DNA of 40,790 bases from Candidatus Aminicenantota bacterium (GTDB lineage: Bacteria > Acidobacteriota > Aminicenantia > UBA2199), in the NCBI GenBank assembly GCA_026393835.1, contig JAPKZK010000153.1, positions 1 to 40,790 of the forward strand, written 5' to 3'. This document shows positions 1 to 8,237 of this stretch, piece by piece (position 1 is the stretch's first letter; each line of letters opens with the position of its first letter). The notes below the pieces were generated by a model. The model made no database searches and was not told where the DNA came from. It saw only the letters and a program-made list of their open reading frames with translations. The translations under genes and the position numbers were made by a program.

Positions 1-113
1 AATTGAAAGGTTTTATCTCAAGACGGATCAATAAGCAGCATCGATTGGTATACGAGGTGCTTGAGGAAGAAAAAATAATAAAAGTACTCCGGATGTGGAC
101 TCATTACGAGTAA
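1..113 (+). CDS. Txe/YoeB-family toxin, C-terminal fragment (cut by window edge)
   Basis: The open frame enters the window at base 3 and ends at TAA 111-113, giving 36 residues. They include SRRINKQHRLVYEVL and end in HYE. This is the typical C-terminal end of Txe/YoeB RelE-fold mRNA interferases, where SRRIN-x-EHRLVY precedes a terminal H-Y pair in the catalytic region. Such toxins cleave mRNA at the ribosome and are normally encoded just after an Axe/YefM antitoxin, which would lie to the left of the window. The final Glu after HY is slightly unusual. The fragment is short, but the motif is distinctive. Known: family and activity. Inferred: that the full gene is intact. Confidence 0.75.
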   Translation, partial: LKGFISRRINKQHRLVYEVLEEEKIIKVLRMWTHYE

Positions 114-119
114 TTGAAT

Positions 120-265
120 TTGTTTTTCTCTTCTGTTTTTTTCCGCTTTTCCGCTCTTCTTCGCTCCCTGTTTTTCTCATCTTCTCACCTTCTTACCCTC
201 TTACCTTCTTCTTTTCCATCCTCTCTTCCTTTTTTCTTCATCATTCATCATTCATCATTCCCAAT
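120..265. repeat. Polypyrimidine dispersed repeat, copy 1
   Basis: This is a nearly pure C/T stretch with phrases such as CTTCTCACCTTCTTACCCTC and a terminal triplet of CATCATT units. It recurs almost base for base at 1018-1142, in short form at 5247-5273, and in reverse orientation (purine-rich on this strand) at 18715-18775. It opens ORFs on the plus strand that are low-complexity and not genes. The rest of 266-384 holds a short CGAAATCCGAAATT phrase that belongs to the other dispersed family described at 4840-5121. Confidence 0.8.
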
Positions 266-384
266 CTCCCCCTGCCTCCTGTCGCCTGGATCCGAATTCA
301 GGAATGTATCAATCTAAAGCAAGCACGAGCACGAAATCCGAAATTGCAACGGTTGATTGTCCCCCAAATTTGCCAATTGTATCA

Positions 385-603
385 TTATGCCGCTTTAATG
401 CTCCCATAATACAAAACCATTAACTGCTGGTCTTTCAAAGCTTTCATTGCAAAAGTCTGGCCGTCATCGTTAGTGAATTCTACCTCATAAGCGTCCGGCG
501 CTAATATTTCAACCACCGTTCCAACCTGTCCGCGGTATAAACCCTCTGTGGGTAGGTTTTCGGTGAGTGCGACAACATCCAATAGTTTTATGGAGTTATT
601 CAT
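385..603 (-). CDS. DUF4926 domain protein
   Basis: This 72-residue protein has an N-terminal LLDVVALTENLP segment followed by GLYRGQVGTVVEIL, EVEFTNDDGQTFAM and a final LMVL strand. The pattern matches the small SH3-like DUF4926 proteins, which are usually the second gene of two-gene toxin-antitoxin-like pairs. The start lies 11 bases after the stop of the neighbouring minus-strand gene (614-883), so the two are probably co-transcribed. A weak AAGGA sits upstream of the ATG. Biochemical role unknown. The family call rests on reading the motif only. Confidence 0.7.
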   Translation of the reverse strand: MNNSIKLLDVVALTENLPTEGLYRGQVGTVVEILAPDAYEVEFTNDDGQTFAMKALKDQQLMVLYYGSIKAA

Positions 604-613
604 TTGCTAATCC

Positions 614-883
614 TTATTTGTAATCAGCGAGAGCGATTTGTTTTAATTGGTTAAATTGCTCATCCGACATGATAGGTCCTTTGAGGAGAAGCCGCTGAAG
701 TTCATTCGGTTCTTCCGCGTCGTTTTCGTAATGGGAGTCTTGACGATTGGTCCGTTTTCTATTCATTCTTATTAAATCTTTCTCCATTTCCCTGATTAAC
801 TTTTTTTTATCCCTATAAGGTAACTGCTTGGCCAGTTTTAATAACTGGGGATACTTTATATTTATACTGAGTTCCATGATCAT
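614..883 (-). CDS. Small helical protein paired with DUF4926, antitoxin-like
   Basis: This is an 89-residue charged protein. The N-terminal segment YPQLLKLAKQLPYRDKKKL resembles the short addiction-module-like proteins that begin with a helix of the type LLKLVKQLP and end with a block of the type LLLKGP-x-MSDEQ. Here LLLKGPIMSDEQF lies near residues 65-77. In those families the partner gene is often DUF4926 or a PIN/BrnT-like toxin, as seen here. The start could be codon 1 (881-883) or codon 3 (875-877); neither has a clear ribosome-binding site. Function is inferred from the pairing only. Confidence 0.55.
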   Translation of the reverse strand: MIMELSINIKYPQLLKLAKQLPYRDKKKLIREMEKDLIRMNRKRTNRQDSHYENDAEEPNELQRLLLKGPIMSDEQFNQLKQIALADYK

Positions 884-1017
884 CTATTTTATCATAATTT
901 TTTCTTTATTCAATGGTCTCCTCTAAAATTTGGCCTGCCCTTTAATTTCACATGGGTACAGGTCAGGATGTCAGCCCCGGTGCAAAAATATAAACCCACA
1001 GGGTACACGATCAAACT

Positions 1018-1142
1018 GATTGTTTTTTCCGCTCTTCTTCGCTTCCTGTTTTTCTCACCTTCTCACCTTCTTACCCTCTTACCTTCTTCTTTTCCCTTCC
1101 TCTCTTCCTTTTTTTCTTCATCATTCATCATTCATCATTCTA
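1018..1142. repeat. Polypyrimidine dispersed repeat, copy 2
   Basis: This is a second near-identical copy of the C/T-rich element at 120-265, including the same CTTCTCACCTTCTTACCCTC core and the CATCATT tail. It occupies most of the gap between the small minus-strand gene and the ROCO gene (884-1206). The two copies bracket the two-gene DUF4926 unit like boundaries. I see no clear promoter in the remainder of the gap. Confidence 0.8.
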
Positions 1143-1206
1143 TCGCTTCCTCATCTCTTGTTTTCCTGCTTTTTATATTTTATAATAAAGGCTCACGGAG
1201 GTTTTT

Positions 1207-4200
1207 ATGCCAGATATTGAAATCATCAGGAAAATGGAGACAATACTGCAAGTGCTGCTGTCGAGGTTCGAACCCGGCAATATCGAGAAAGATTTTAGGT
1301 ATATCAAACATGGATACTCTATGGACAGTACAGGGGTGGTCACTGAGTTAAGATTGGAATCTCTTTATATAAAGCCGGTATTGGGGTATATGGACCGGCT
1401 TCGCCGGGTAATCAGATTAAACATTAAAGATTGTCAATTGAAACAGAGCGATATCGGTTTCCTCCGCGGCCGGGACGATTTAACCTATTTGAATCTTAGT
1501 TATAATAACGACATTCAAGATTTTTCCTTCCTCCGGGAGTTGAAGGGATTAACGTCGTTGGCCTTGAGTGGAAATAAAGGCATAAAAGATTTTTCCTTCC
1601 TCCGGGAGTTGACGGGGTTAACGTCGGTGGATTTGAGCAATAATAACTTAACCGATGTCTCCTACCTCCGGGAGTTAAAGGGATTAACTTCGGTGAATTT
1701 AAACAATAATAAGTTAACCGATATATCCTACATGCGGGAGTTGAAGGGGTTAACGTCGGTGTATTTGGGATTTAATAAATTAAAAGACGTCTCCTTCCTA
1801 CGGGAGTTGAAGGGGTTAAAGTCAGTGAATTTGAGTGGAAATAAAGGCATTCAAGATTTTTCCTTTCTCCGGGAGTTGAAGGGATTAACATCGGTAGTTT
1901 TGGGGTATAATGAATTAATGAATATCTCTTTCCTACGGGAGGCGAAGAATTTAACTTCGGTAAATTTGAAAGGGAATCACGTAATCGGTGCCTCTCTCTT
2001 GCGGGAGTTGAAGGGATTAACTTCATTGGATTTGAGTGAGAATGAATTGAAGGATGTCTCCTTCCTTCAGGAGTTGAAGGGATTAACGTCGGTGAATTTA
2101 TGGAATAACTATTTAAAGGATGTCTCTTTCGTCGCGGATCTGGACCATCTAACCCATCTCAACATCGATGAAAACCCGGTAGAAAATCCCCCGCCGGAAA
2201 TCGTTGGGCAGGGCCTGGGCGCCATCCGGGATTACTTCCGCTCTTTAAAGGAAAAAGAATTATGCCGCTTAAACGAAGTAAAAATTCTCCTGGTGGGCAG
2301 CGGCGGCGCAGGTAAAACTTCCCTGCTTAAACGCCTGGACAACCAGGAGTTCGATCCCAATGAAGACAAAACCCACGGTATCGGCATCCATACTATCGAT
2401 ATGGAAATAAACATCCCCGGCGCCGTCGGCGCCGATCCACAATCCACTATGATCCACGCACATTTCTGGGATTTCGGCGGCCAGGAAGTCATGCACGCTT
2501 CCCACCAGTTCTTTCTTTCCAAACGCTCCCTGTACATTTTAGTAGTTGACTCCCGCGAAGAACAAACCGCCGAATACTGGCTCAAACACATCGAAACCTT
2601 TGGCGGTAGTTCCCCGGTGCTGGTGGTAATCAATAAAATGGACCAGAACCCCCACTTTGACCTGGACCGCTTTACACTCAAACGAAAATACCCCAACATC
2701 CTGGATTTTTACCGCATCTCCTGCCAAACCCGCGCCGGTCTACCCGAACTTCAGGATGCCATTAAAACTGCCATCCCCAAAACAGAATTGCTCCGGACGC
2801 CGGTGGCCGCGTCATGGATGAAAGTTAAATCCACTTTGGAAAAAGTCACCAGGAACAAATGCTATATTTCCCACAGCGAATTTCACGCTATCTGCGATAA
2901 CGTCACCATCCCCACGGATACCACCCGGGAAACCCTGATCCAATTCTTAAACGAACTGGGTATCGTGCTTCATTTCAAGGATTTCGAACTCCAGGAATAC
3001 CATGTGCTCAATCCCCGGTGGGTCACCGAAGGCGTTTACCGCATCATCAATTCCCCCACCCTGGCAGCGCAGCACGGACTGTTGAAAAAAAACGATCTTA
3101 ACCATATTATCAACGAAGAGAAAACAAAAACCTGCCCGTACATGCAGGAACTAGAAAACCGGCCCTATACCCCTGGGGAACAAAATTACATCGTAAAATT
3201 AATGCAAAAATTCGAATTGTGCTACGCACTGGATGAGGAAACCATCCTGGTTCCGGCCCTGTTGGACACCAAAGAACCACCGCTGCCGCTTCCAGAGGAA
3301 ACGCGACCCAGCCTGGATTTTATATTAACCTATGATTTCCTGCCCAAATCCGTGATATCCAGGCTGCTGGTCAAATTGCACAAAGACCTCACACCCGGCC
3401 GGAGTTGGCGCACCGGCATGGTACTGGAAAGCGAACTCTTTCACACCCGCGCGTTGATTCGGGCGGATGAAGTGGAAAAAACCATTGACATCCACATTAG
3501 TGGGGACCAGAAACGCGAACACCTCAGCGTGATCCGCAGCGCCTTGCGGGAAATCAACAAAAGTTTCCAAGTGATGAAAATCGAAGAACTCATTCCTTTA
3601 CCTTTACCTGCCGCTATCCTGGACGACTACAGGGAGAAAAACAAAGGCGCGGGCAAATATGCGCGGACCGTATCTTACCTATTTCTCCTGGGTTATGAGC
3701 GAAAAGGACTCAGTGAGTATTACGACGGCGAAACCGGGCAGAGTTACCGGGTGGGGCAATTACTGGATTCGGTCACGCTTCCGGAAGAACGAAAGCGGGA
3801 AGGTTTCGATATCGACGGCCCTAAAGGCCCTTTCCACCGGTCTATGCCTGAACCGGTTTCCCCGGCAGAAAACAGCAACCGGTTCGAGCAATACTATAAA
3901 TTGGACCAACGGATCAAAATCGTGGAAAAACAAACTGTGGATGCAAGGAAGAGAAAGAACTACCTGGACGCCAGGGCCCGGAAACGTGTAACCCGGCGTT
4001 TTGCCATACTATTAGGGATCGATATCCTATTTATTGCAGTCCTTTTTCTACTTTTATTCATGCATAAATTAGAATGGAGCGATATCGAGCCATATACCTA
4101 TATTGCCGGTTTATTCCTATTTACCTGCAACCTGGGTTACTTGATGGTTAAAGGAAACAGTTTCAGCCTCACCTCTATATATAATAGAAACCTGCAGCGG

Positions 4201-4302
4201 GCACAGGAAGATTTTTATCAGCGGGATAATTTCGATGCCGCCGGGTTGGCAATACTGGAGAAAGAGCTTGAACAGGCGATAAAGGAACGAGACAGAGTGT
4301 AG
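1207..4302 (+). CDS. LRR-Roc-COR (ROCO family) GTPase with C-terminal membrane hairpin
   Basis: The protein has 1031 residues. About ten leucine-rich repeats of 22-23 residues (consensus FLRELKGLTSVNLSGNK) fill residues 85-330. They are followed by a Ras-of-complex GTPase domain with P-loop GSGGAGKT near 363-370, G3 DFGGQE near 422 and G4 NKMD near 476, and then a COR dimerisation domain to about residue 720. Two hydrophobic helices lie near 930-980, with a charged coiled tail after them. ROCO proteins are dimeric GTP-regulated switches; the bacterial ones have mostly unknown signalling roles, and a C-terminal membrane anchor suggests the switch sits at the membrane. The start is set by GGAGG at 1197-1201. 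The LRR DNA (1420-2130) is A/T-rich and nearly identical between units, while the Roc-COR part is more C-rich, so the repeat block may have expanded recently. Confidence 0.92.
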   Translation: MPDIEIIRKMETILQVLLSRFEPGNIEKDFRYIKHGYSMDSTGVVTELRLESLYIKPVLGYMDRLRRVIRLNIKDCQLKQSDIGFLRGRDDLTYLNLSYNNDIQDFSFLRELKGLTSLALSGNKGIKDFSFLRELTGLTSVDLSNNNLTDVSYLRELKGLTSVNLNNNKLTDISYMRELKGLTSVYLGFNKLKDVSFLRELKGLKSVNLSGNKGIQDFSFLRELKGLTSVVLGYNELMNISFLREAKNLTSVNLKGNHVIGASLLRELKGLTSLDLSENELKDVSFLQELKGLTSVNLWNNYLKDVSFVADLDHLTHLNIDENPVENPPPEIVGQGLGAIRDYFRSLKEKELCRLNEVKILLVGSGGAGKTSLLKRLDNQEFDPNEDKTHGIGIHTIDMEINIPGAVGADPQSTMIHAHFWDFGGQEVMHASHQFFLSKRSLYILVVDSREEQTAEYWLKHIETFGGSSPVLVVINKMDQNPHFDLDRFTLKRKYPNILDFYRISCQTRAGLPELQDAIKTAIPKTELLRTPVAASWMKVKSTLEKVTRNKCYISHSEFHAICDNVTIPTDTTRETLIQFLNELGIVLHFKDFELQEYHVLNPRWVTEGVYRIINSPTLAAQHGLLKKNDLNHIINEEKTKTCPYMQELENRPYTPGEQNYIVKLMQKFELCYALDEETILVPALLDTKEPPLPLPEETRPSLDFILTYDFLPKSVISRLLVKLHKDLTPGRSWRTGMVLESELFHTRALIRADEVEKTIDIHISGDQKREHLSVIRSALREINKSFQVMKIEELIPLPLPAAILDDYREKNKGAGKYARTVSYLFLLGYERKGLSEYYDGETGQSYRVGQLLDSVTLPEERKREGFDIDGPKGPFHRSMPEPVSPAENSNRFEQYYKLDQRIKIVEKQTVDARKRKNYLDARARKRVTRRFAILLGIDILFIAVLFLLLFMHKLEWSDIEPYTYIAGLFLFTCNLGYLMVKGNSFSLTSIYNRNLQRAQEDFYQRDNFDAAGLAILEKELEQAIKERDRV

Positions 4303-4339
4303 AAAGGGCGCACAATTGGTCTGTCCCAAAAATTCTTCC

Positions 4340-4854
4340 GCTTCCGCTGGCCTGGAAGCGATATAAAGCACCCTTTGCGTCGTTTCCGGAGGTCGAGATG
4401 CGACAGATAGTATGGGTTGTGTCCTTTCTGAGGGTCGAGATGCGACAGATAGTATGGGTTGTGTCCTTTCTAGGGGCCGAGATATGACAGATAGTATGAG
4501 TTGTGTCCTTTTTAAGGGTCGAGATGCGACAGATAGTATGGGTTGTGTCCTTTCTAAGGGTCGAGATGCGACAGATAGTATGGGTTGTGTCCTTTCTAAG
4601 GGTCGAGAAGTGATAGATAGTGTGAGTTGTGTCCTTTCTAAGGGCCGAGAAGTGATATATAGTGTGAGTTGTGTCCTTCCCGCGGATCGGGAAGAGATAG
4701 GGAGTGTGAGTTGTGTCCTTTCCGCGGGTCTGGAAGTGATAGGTCGTGTGAGTTCTGTCCCTTCCGCGGGTCGGGAAGTGATAGGAAGCACCCTTCCTAT
4801 CGCATCCGGGGGTCGGGAAACGATAGGAGGCGCACAATTGGTCTGTCCCGAATG
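4340..4854. repeat. 42-bp tandem array (about 12 units)
   Basis: The phrase GGTCGAGATGCGACAGATAG followed by TATGGGTTGTGTCCTTTCT repeats every 42 bases. The same T/C of the GGTCGA phrase falls at 4393, 4435, 4477, 4519, 4561, 4603, 4645, 4687, 4729, 4771 and 4813. Central units are nearly identical and both flanks are diverged. The array is bounded by an exact 20-bp direct repeat, GCGCACAATTGGTCTGTCCC, at 4308-4327 and 4830-4849. Because 42 is a multiple of three, it opens long frames in several readings. I regard these as artefacts since none has a start region or domain. Confidence 0.9.
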
Positions 4855-5121
4855 TCACTAAGATAAGCGTATAATAAATCCGAAATTCGAAATCCGAAAT
4901 CCGAAACAAATCCAAAATCCAAATTTTTAAAATTCCAAACAAAAGCAATTCAAAACTCAAAATCTCAAACAAAAACAGCCTGCCTCCGAGAGTCGTTTGT
5001 TTTTGTTTTGGTCATTTGAATTTTTGTCATTTGGATTTGTTTCGAATTTCGTGCTTCGTGCTTCGAATTTAGCCTTATCTTAGTGACATTCTGGTCTGTC
5101 CCGAATGTCACTAAGATAAGC
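4840..5121. repeat. Palindromic dispersed element with CGAAAT-rich arms
   Basis: A 29-bp sequence containing GGTCTGTCCCG and AATGTCACTAAGATAAG is present at 4840-4868 and again at 5093-5121. Its 17-bp inverse CTTATCTTAGTGACATT lies at 5074-5090 and forms a perfect hairpin with 5104-5120. Between them, the left arm is rich in CGAAATCCGAAA and CCAAA phrases. The right arm reads as their approximate complement (TTTGTTTTGGTCATTTG, GGATTTGTTTCGAATTTCG), so the element is roughly palindromic. A related sequence recurs at 18618-18690. No transposase is present; it may be a non-autonomous element or a spreading intergenic repeat. Confidence 0.75.
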
Positions 5122-5269
5122 CTATATTTCGGATTTATGAGGCTTTCCAGGCAAATGGATAAATGGCACACTAACGGGGGGAGGAATGTAGCCCTATCCA
5201 GTTTTATCGGGTTTTATTTTTCTAATCACTTGATGAGGGCAGACCCCTTTTTTTCTTCATCATTCATCA

Positions 5270-5454
5270 TTCTATACCTCTGGATACCCACTGTTCTGGC
5301 TGCTTTAATCATAGCCCTATACATACTTATAAAAATGAACGTGCTGCCATGGAGTAATATTGGCCCCGAGCTTTCTCTAAAAATTGTGCAGGAAGAGCTT
5401 GCAAAAATACACAAAATCAGAGTACAATTAAGGTATGACAATTTTATCGGTTAA
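5270..5454 (+). pseudogene. Possible remnant of a ROCO-type C-terminal membrane tail
   Basis: The reading frame ending at TAA 5452-5454 contains a hydrophobic helix ending in MNVLPWSNIGPEL and then a short charged tail. The ROCO protein upstream has a hydrophobic helix ending in HKLEWSDIEPY. The shared W-S-[DN]-I-x-P after a membrane helix suggests that this is the decayed end of a second ROCO-like gene, with its 5' part replaced by dispersed repeats (5074-5273). The similarity is short, and it could instead be a small membrane protein that starts at an internal codon. Confidence 0.3.
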
Positions 5455-5626
5455 ACAAAATGTCGGCCAGTGGCTGAAGATCATTGATCGGGCAGTGGCT
5501 AAAAAGCTTGATTACCCGGTTTATAGGGAATTTATACCAATATTCCTTGAAAACCTCGAGAATCGAATCATTTCCGACATACAGAAAGAGCGCAAAAGGA
5601 GGCCATTGAATGGAAGAAATTTTTAA
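5435..5626 (+). CDS. Small hypothetical protein at head of defence-like module
   Basis: A 63-residue charged protein that I do not recognise. It overlaps the preceding frame by 20 bases and the PHP-ATPase gene by 17 bases, the arrangement of translationally coupled genes. The start ATG has only a weak AAGG upstream, so coupling to the upstream frame may matter. The sequence (IIDRAVAKKLDYPVYREFIP near residues 17-36) looks helical, with no membrane segment or Cys. It may be a regulator or accessory of the two large genes that follow; this is inference from position only. Confidence 0.5.
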   Translation: MTILSVKQNVGQWLKIIDRAVAKKLDYPVYREFIPIFLENLENRIISDIQKERKRRPLNGRNF

Positions 5627-8237
5627 GCATGGCTCAACCTGGGAAAGGGCTGACTTTCACCTGCATACCCGTGCAGATAAAGAATTTGAATATAAAGGAG
5701 AGGACAACTCCTTTGTGACTAATTATGTTGAAAAGCTAAAAGAGAAAAATATTCGCATCGGGATAATCACCAATCATAATAAATTTGATAAGGATGAATT
5801 CACCGCGCTCAAAAAAAAAGCAAGAAATGAAGAGATATACCTTATTCCTGGAGTTGAACTTTCTGTAAGTGACGGCGCCGGAGGGATCCATATCTTAATC
5901 GTTTTTAGTGATCAGTGGTTGGAAAACGGGCATGACTATATATCATCTATTCTTTCATCACTGTTTCCCGGCAAAGCGCCGGGCGAATACCAGCATGAAA
6001 ATGGACGGAGCGATAAAAACATCTTACAGGTGGTGGAAGAGTTAGATAAAACATCACGCGACTACTTTCTTATTTTTGCCCATGTGGAACAGAGAAATGG
6101 ATTATGGGAAGAGATGTCTGGGGGAAAACTGGGTGACTTCAGTCAAAAAAGGTATGATATCGTAAGACGACGAACCTTTGCGTTCCAAAAAGTACGTACT
6201 CATGATTTGAGAACCAAAGTCCAGGGCTGGCTGGGTAATTGGTACCCCGCCGAAGTGGAAGGCTCCGATTGCAAATCCATCGATGAAATTGGGAAAGGAG
6301 AGCCGACCTTCCTGAAATTAGGCGCCTATACTTTTGAGGCAGTCAAATATGCGCTTCGTGATTATAAGAACCGGGTCTCAAAGGAAGCTCATACAAAATA
6401 TCCGCACTCCCATATCAAAAGTATCTCTTTTGAAGGTGGAATTATGAATGGTAAAACCATTCATTTCTCACCGGAGTTGAATGCATTGATCGGTATCCGG
6501 GGGAGTGGAAAATCCTCGATCCTGGAAGCCCTGCGGTATACCCTTGATATTCCCCTCGGCGGAAATGCAATGGATATAGGCTATAAAGAAGAACTTGTCC
6601 GTCAAACCCTCGGCAGTGGAGGAAAAGCCGTTGTTTCGACAGTCGATCGATATAGCCCGCAGGGGTATGAAGTTAAGCGGATTCTCAATGAGCAGGCGGA
6701 ATTCTTTGTCAAAGGAAAATTACAGCCCGGCGTTTCAATCAGGGAAACGGTGATTAATAAGCCGATTTATTTCGGCCAAAAAGATTTGACCAAAACAGGT
6801 GAAGGTTTTGAAAAAGACCTTGTGGAAAAGCTTGTAGGTGAAAATTTTTATGATATGCGACGCAAAATCGAAGAACAAAAACAAATGGTCGAGATTGCCG
6901 TCGACCGGTGGTTGAAGCTGTCTAATATCGACGAACAGAAACAGGAATACCAGAAAATGAAGGATGATGCCGAGTTCCGTCTTATCAAATTCAAAGAATC
7001 CGGGGTCGAAGAGAAGCTCCAAAAACAAACCGATTACGAAGCGGATGAGAGAAAATTAAACAACATATTAACGTATATATCCAAATATCAAGAATCTCTC
7101 AGTGAATTCATCGGCCGCCATGAAGACGAACTCAAAAACCATCGCAGCTATAAATCGAAGCAGGATAATTCGTACATCTTTGAATTTTTTAAACTATATG
7201 ACAATATCCTCCAGTCTTTTGAAAACATAAAAAGCGAGCAGGGAAAGACCTCCATTTACGCCCAGGAGTTAAAGAAAAAAGTAAATGAATTCGAACAGCT
7301 TAAAAAATCCTTTATGGATGAATTCGCGGGAATACGCCGGACCCTGGAGCAGGAATTAAAAGAGAAAGGCGCGGAAGCGCTTAACCCGGAAGAATTCCCC
7401 CTCTTACAGAAAAAAATCGATACTGCAAAACAGATGCTCGACGCTTTTGATAAGCAGGAGAAACAGAGAAATTCAATGAAAAAAAATTTGCTTGCTGCCC
7501 TGTCACAATTGAACGGACTATGGCAGCAGGAGTTTCAAGGAATAAAGGCTGAACTTGATAAGATTAACCGGGACCACTCCGCATTGACCATCGAAGCTGG
7601 CTTCAAAGGCGATAAAAAAGAGTTTTTGAGCTTTATGCAAAGTATGTTCAAAGGCAGCAAAATACGCGAAAATACTTTTTCCGGTCTTATAGACAAATAT
7701 TCGGACTTTGGCGATATGTATAAAGATTGGAATACCGTTAAAGCCAATTCCGGGTCTGCGCCCGAAGTATTTGAAGACTACTTTTTCAAAAATCTAAAGG
7801 CGCTGCTGACCTGGCAGGTTCCCAATAAATTTACGATAAATTATCACGACAAAGAATTAAAACACCATTCATTGGGTCAGCGCGCGTCAGTCTTAATTCT
7901 TTTTATTCTAAGTCAGCAGGAAAATGATGTAGTCATCATCGATCAACCGGAAGATGATCTTGATAATCAAACCATATACGAAGATGTTATAAAACTTATC
8001 CAGAAAATAAAATCCCGGACCCAATTCATTTTTGCCACCCATAATGCCAATATCCCGGTACTGGGCGATGCGGAACAGATTCATTCCTGCCGGTTTGCCG
8101 ATGGTGAACTCACAATTGAGAGCGGGAGCATCGATTCCCCCACACTCCAAAAAGAAATTGTGAATATTATGGAAGGTGGCAAAGACGCCTTTGAAAAACG
8201 CAAGGAGATATACGAGATATGGAAACCGCTGAACTAA
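5610..8237 (+). CDS. PHP-domain phosphoesterase fused to SMC/ABC-type ATPase (TrlF-like)
   Basis: The protein has 875 residues. The N-terminal PHP domain shows the metal-binding motif H17-L-H19, H56 in TNHNKFD and E83 in GVELSV. The ATPase domain has Walker A IRGSGKSS near residue 295, a long charged coiled region from about 415 to 680, an ABC-type signature SLGQR near 754 and Walker B VVIIDQPEDDLDN near 774-786. A final FATHNANIPVLGD is typical of SMC/RecF-like ATPases. PHP domains hydrolyse phosphoesters, and fusions to SMC-like ATPases occur in phage-defence nucleases and RNA-repair or RNA-cleaving enzymes. AAAGGAGG at 5596-5603 fixes the start. The downstream AlbA_2 gene overlaps by 19 bases, so the pair probably works together. 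The target (DNA, tRNA or nucleotide) cannot be read from sequence. Confidence 0.85.
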   Translation: MEEIFKHGSTWERADFHLHTRADKEFEYKGEDNSFVTNYVEKLKEKNIRIGIITNHNKFDKDEFTALKKKARNEEIYLIPGVELSVSDGAGGIHILIVFSDQWLENGHDYISSILSSLFPGKAPGEYQHENGRSDKNILQVVEELDKTSRDYFLIFAHVEQRNGLWEEMSGGKLGDFSQKRYDIVRRRTFAFQKVRTHDLRTKVQGWLGNWYPAEVEGSDCKSIDEIGKGEPTFLKLGAYTFEAVKYALRDYKNRVSKEAHTKYPHSHIKSISFEGGIMNGKTIHFSPELNALIGIRGSGKSSILEALRYTLDIPLGGNAMDIGYKEELVRQTLGSGGKAVVSTVDRYSPQGYEVKRILNEQAEFFVKGKLQPGVSIRETVINKPIYFGQKDLTKTGEGFEKDLVEKLVGENFYDMRRKIEEQKQMVEIAVDRWLKLSNIDEQKQEYQKMKDDAEFRLIKFKESGVEEKLQKQTDYEADERKLNNILTYISKYQESLSEFIGRHEDELKNHRSYKSKQDNSYIFEFFKLYDNILQSFENIKSEQGKTSIYAQELKKKVNEFEQLKKSFMDEFAGIRRTLEQELKEKGAEALNPEEFPLLQKKIDTAKQMLDAFDKQEKQRNSMKKNLLAALSQLNGLWQQEFQGIKAELDKINRDHSALTIEAGFKGDKKEFLSFMQSMFKGSKIRENTFSGLIDKYSDFGDMYKDWNTVKANSGSAPEVFEDYFFKNLKALLTWQVPNKFTINYHDKELKHHSLGQRASVLILFILSQQENDVVIIDQPEDDLDNQTIYEDVIKLIQKIKSRTQFIFATHNANIPVLGDAEQIHSCRFADGELTIESGSIDSPTLQKEIVNIMEGGKDAFEKRKEIYEIWKPLN

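Noticed and set aside
95..409. 104-residue plus-strand ORF
   Set aside because: It is a reading of the polypyrimidine repeat (Phe/Ser/Leu/Pro only) and has no ribosome-binding site.
4117..4972. Long frames of 149, 224 and 265 codons over the 42-bp array
   Set aside because: 42 is a multiple of three, so frames stay open automatically; there is no start signal, no domain, and all readings are equally repetitive.
4840..5121. Insertion sequence
   Set aside because: No transposase frame and no target-site duplication visible; kept only as a dispersed repeat.
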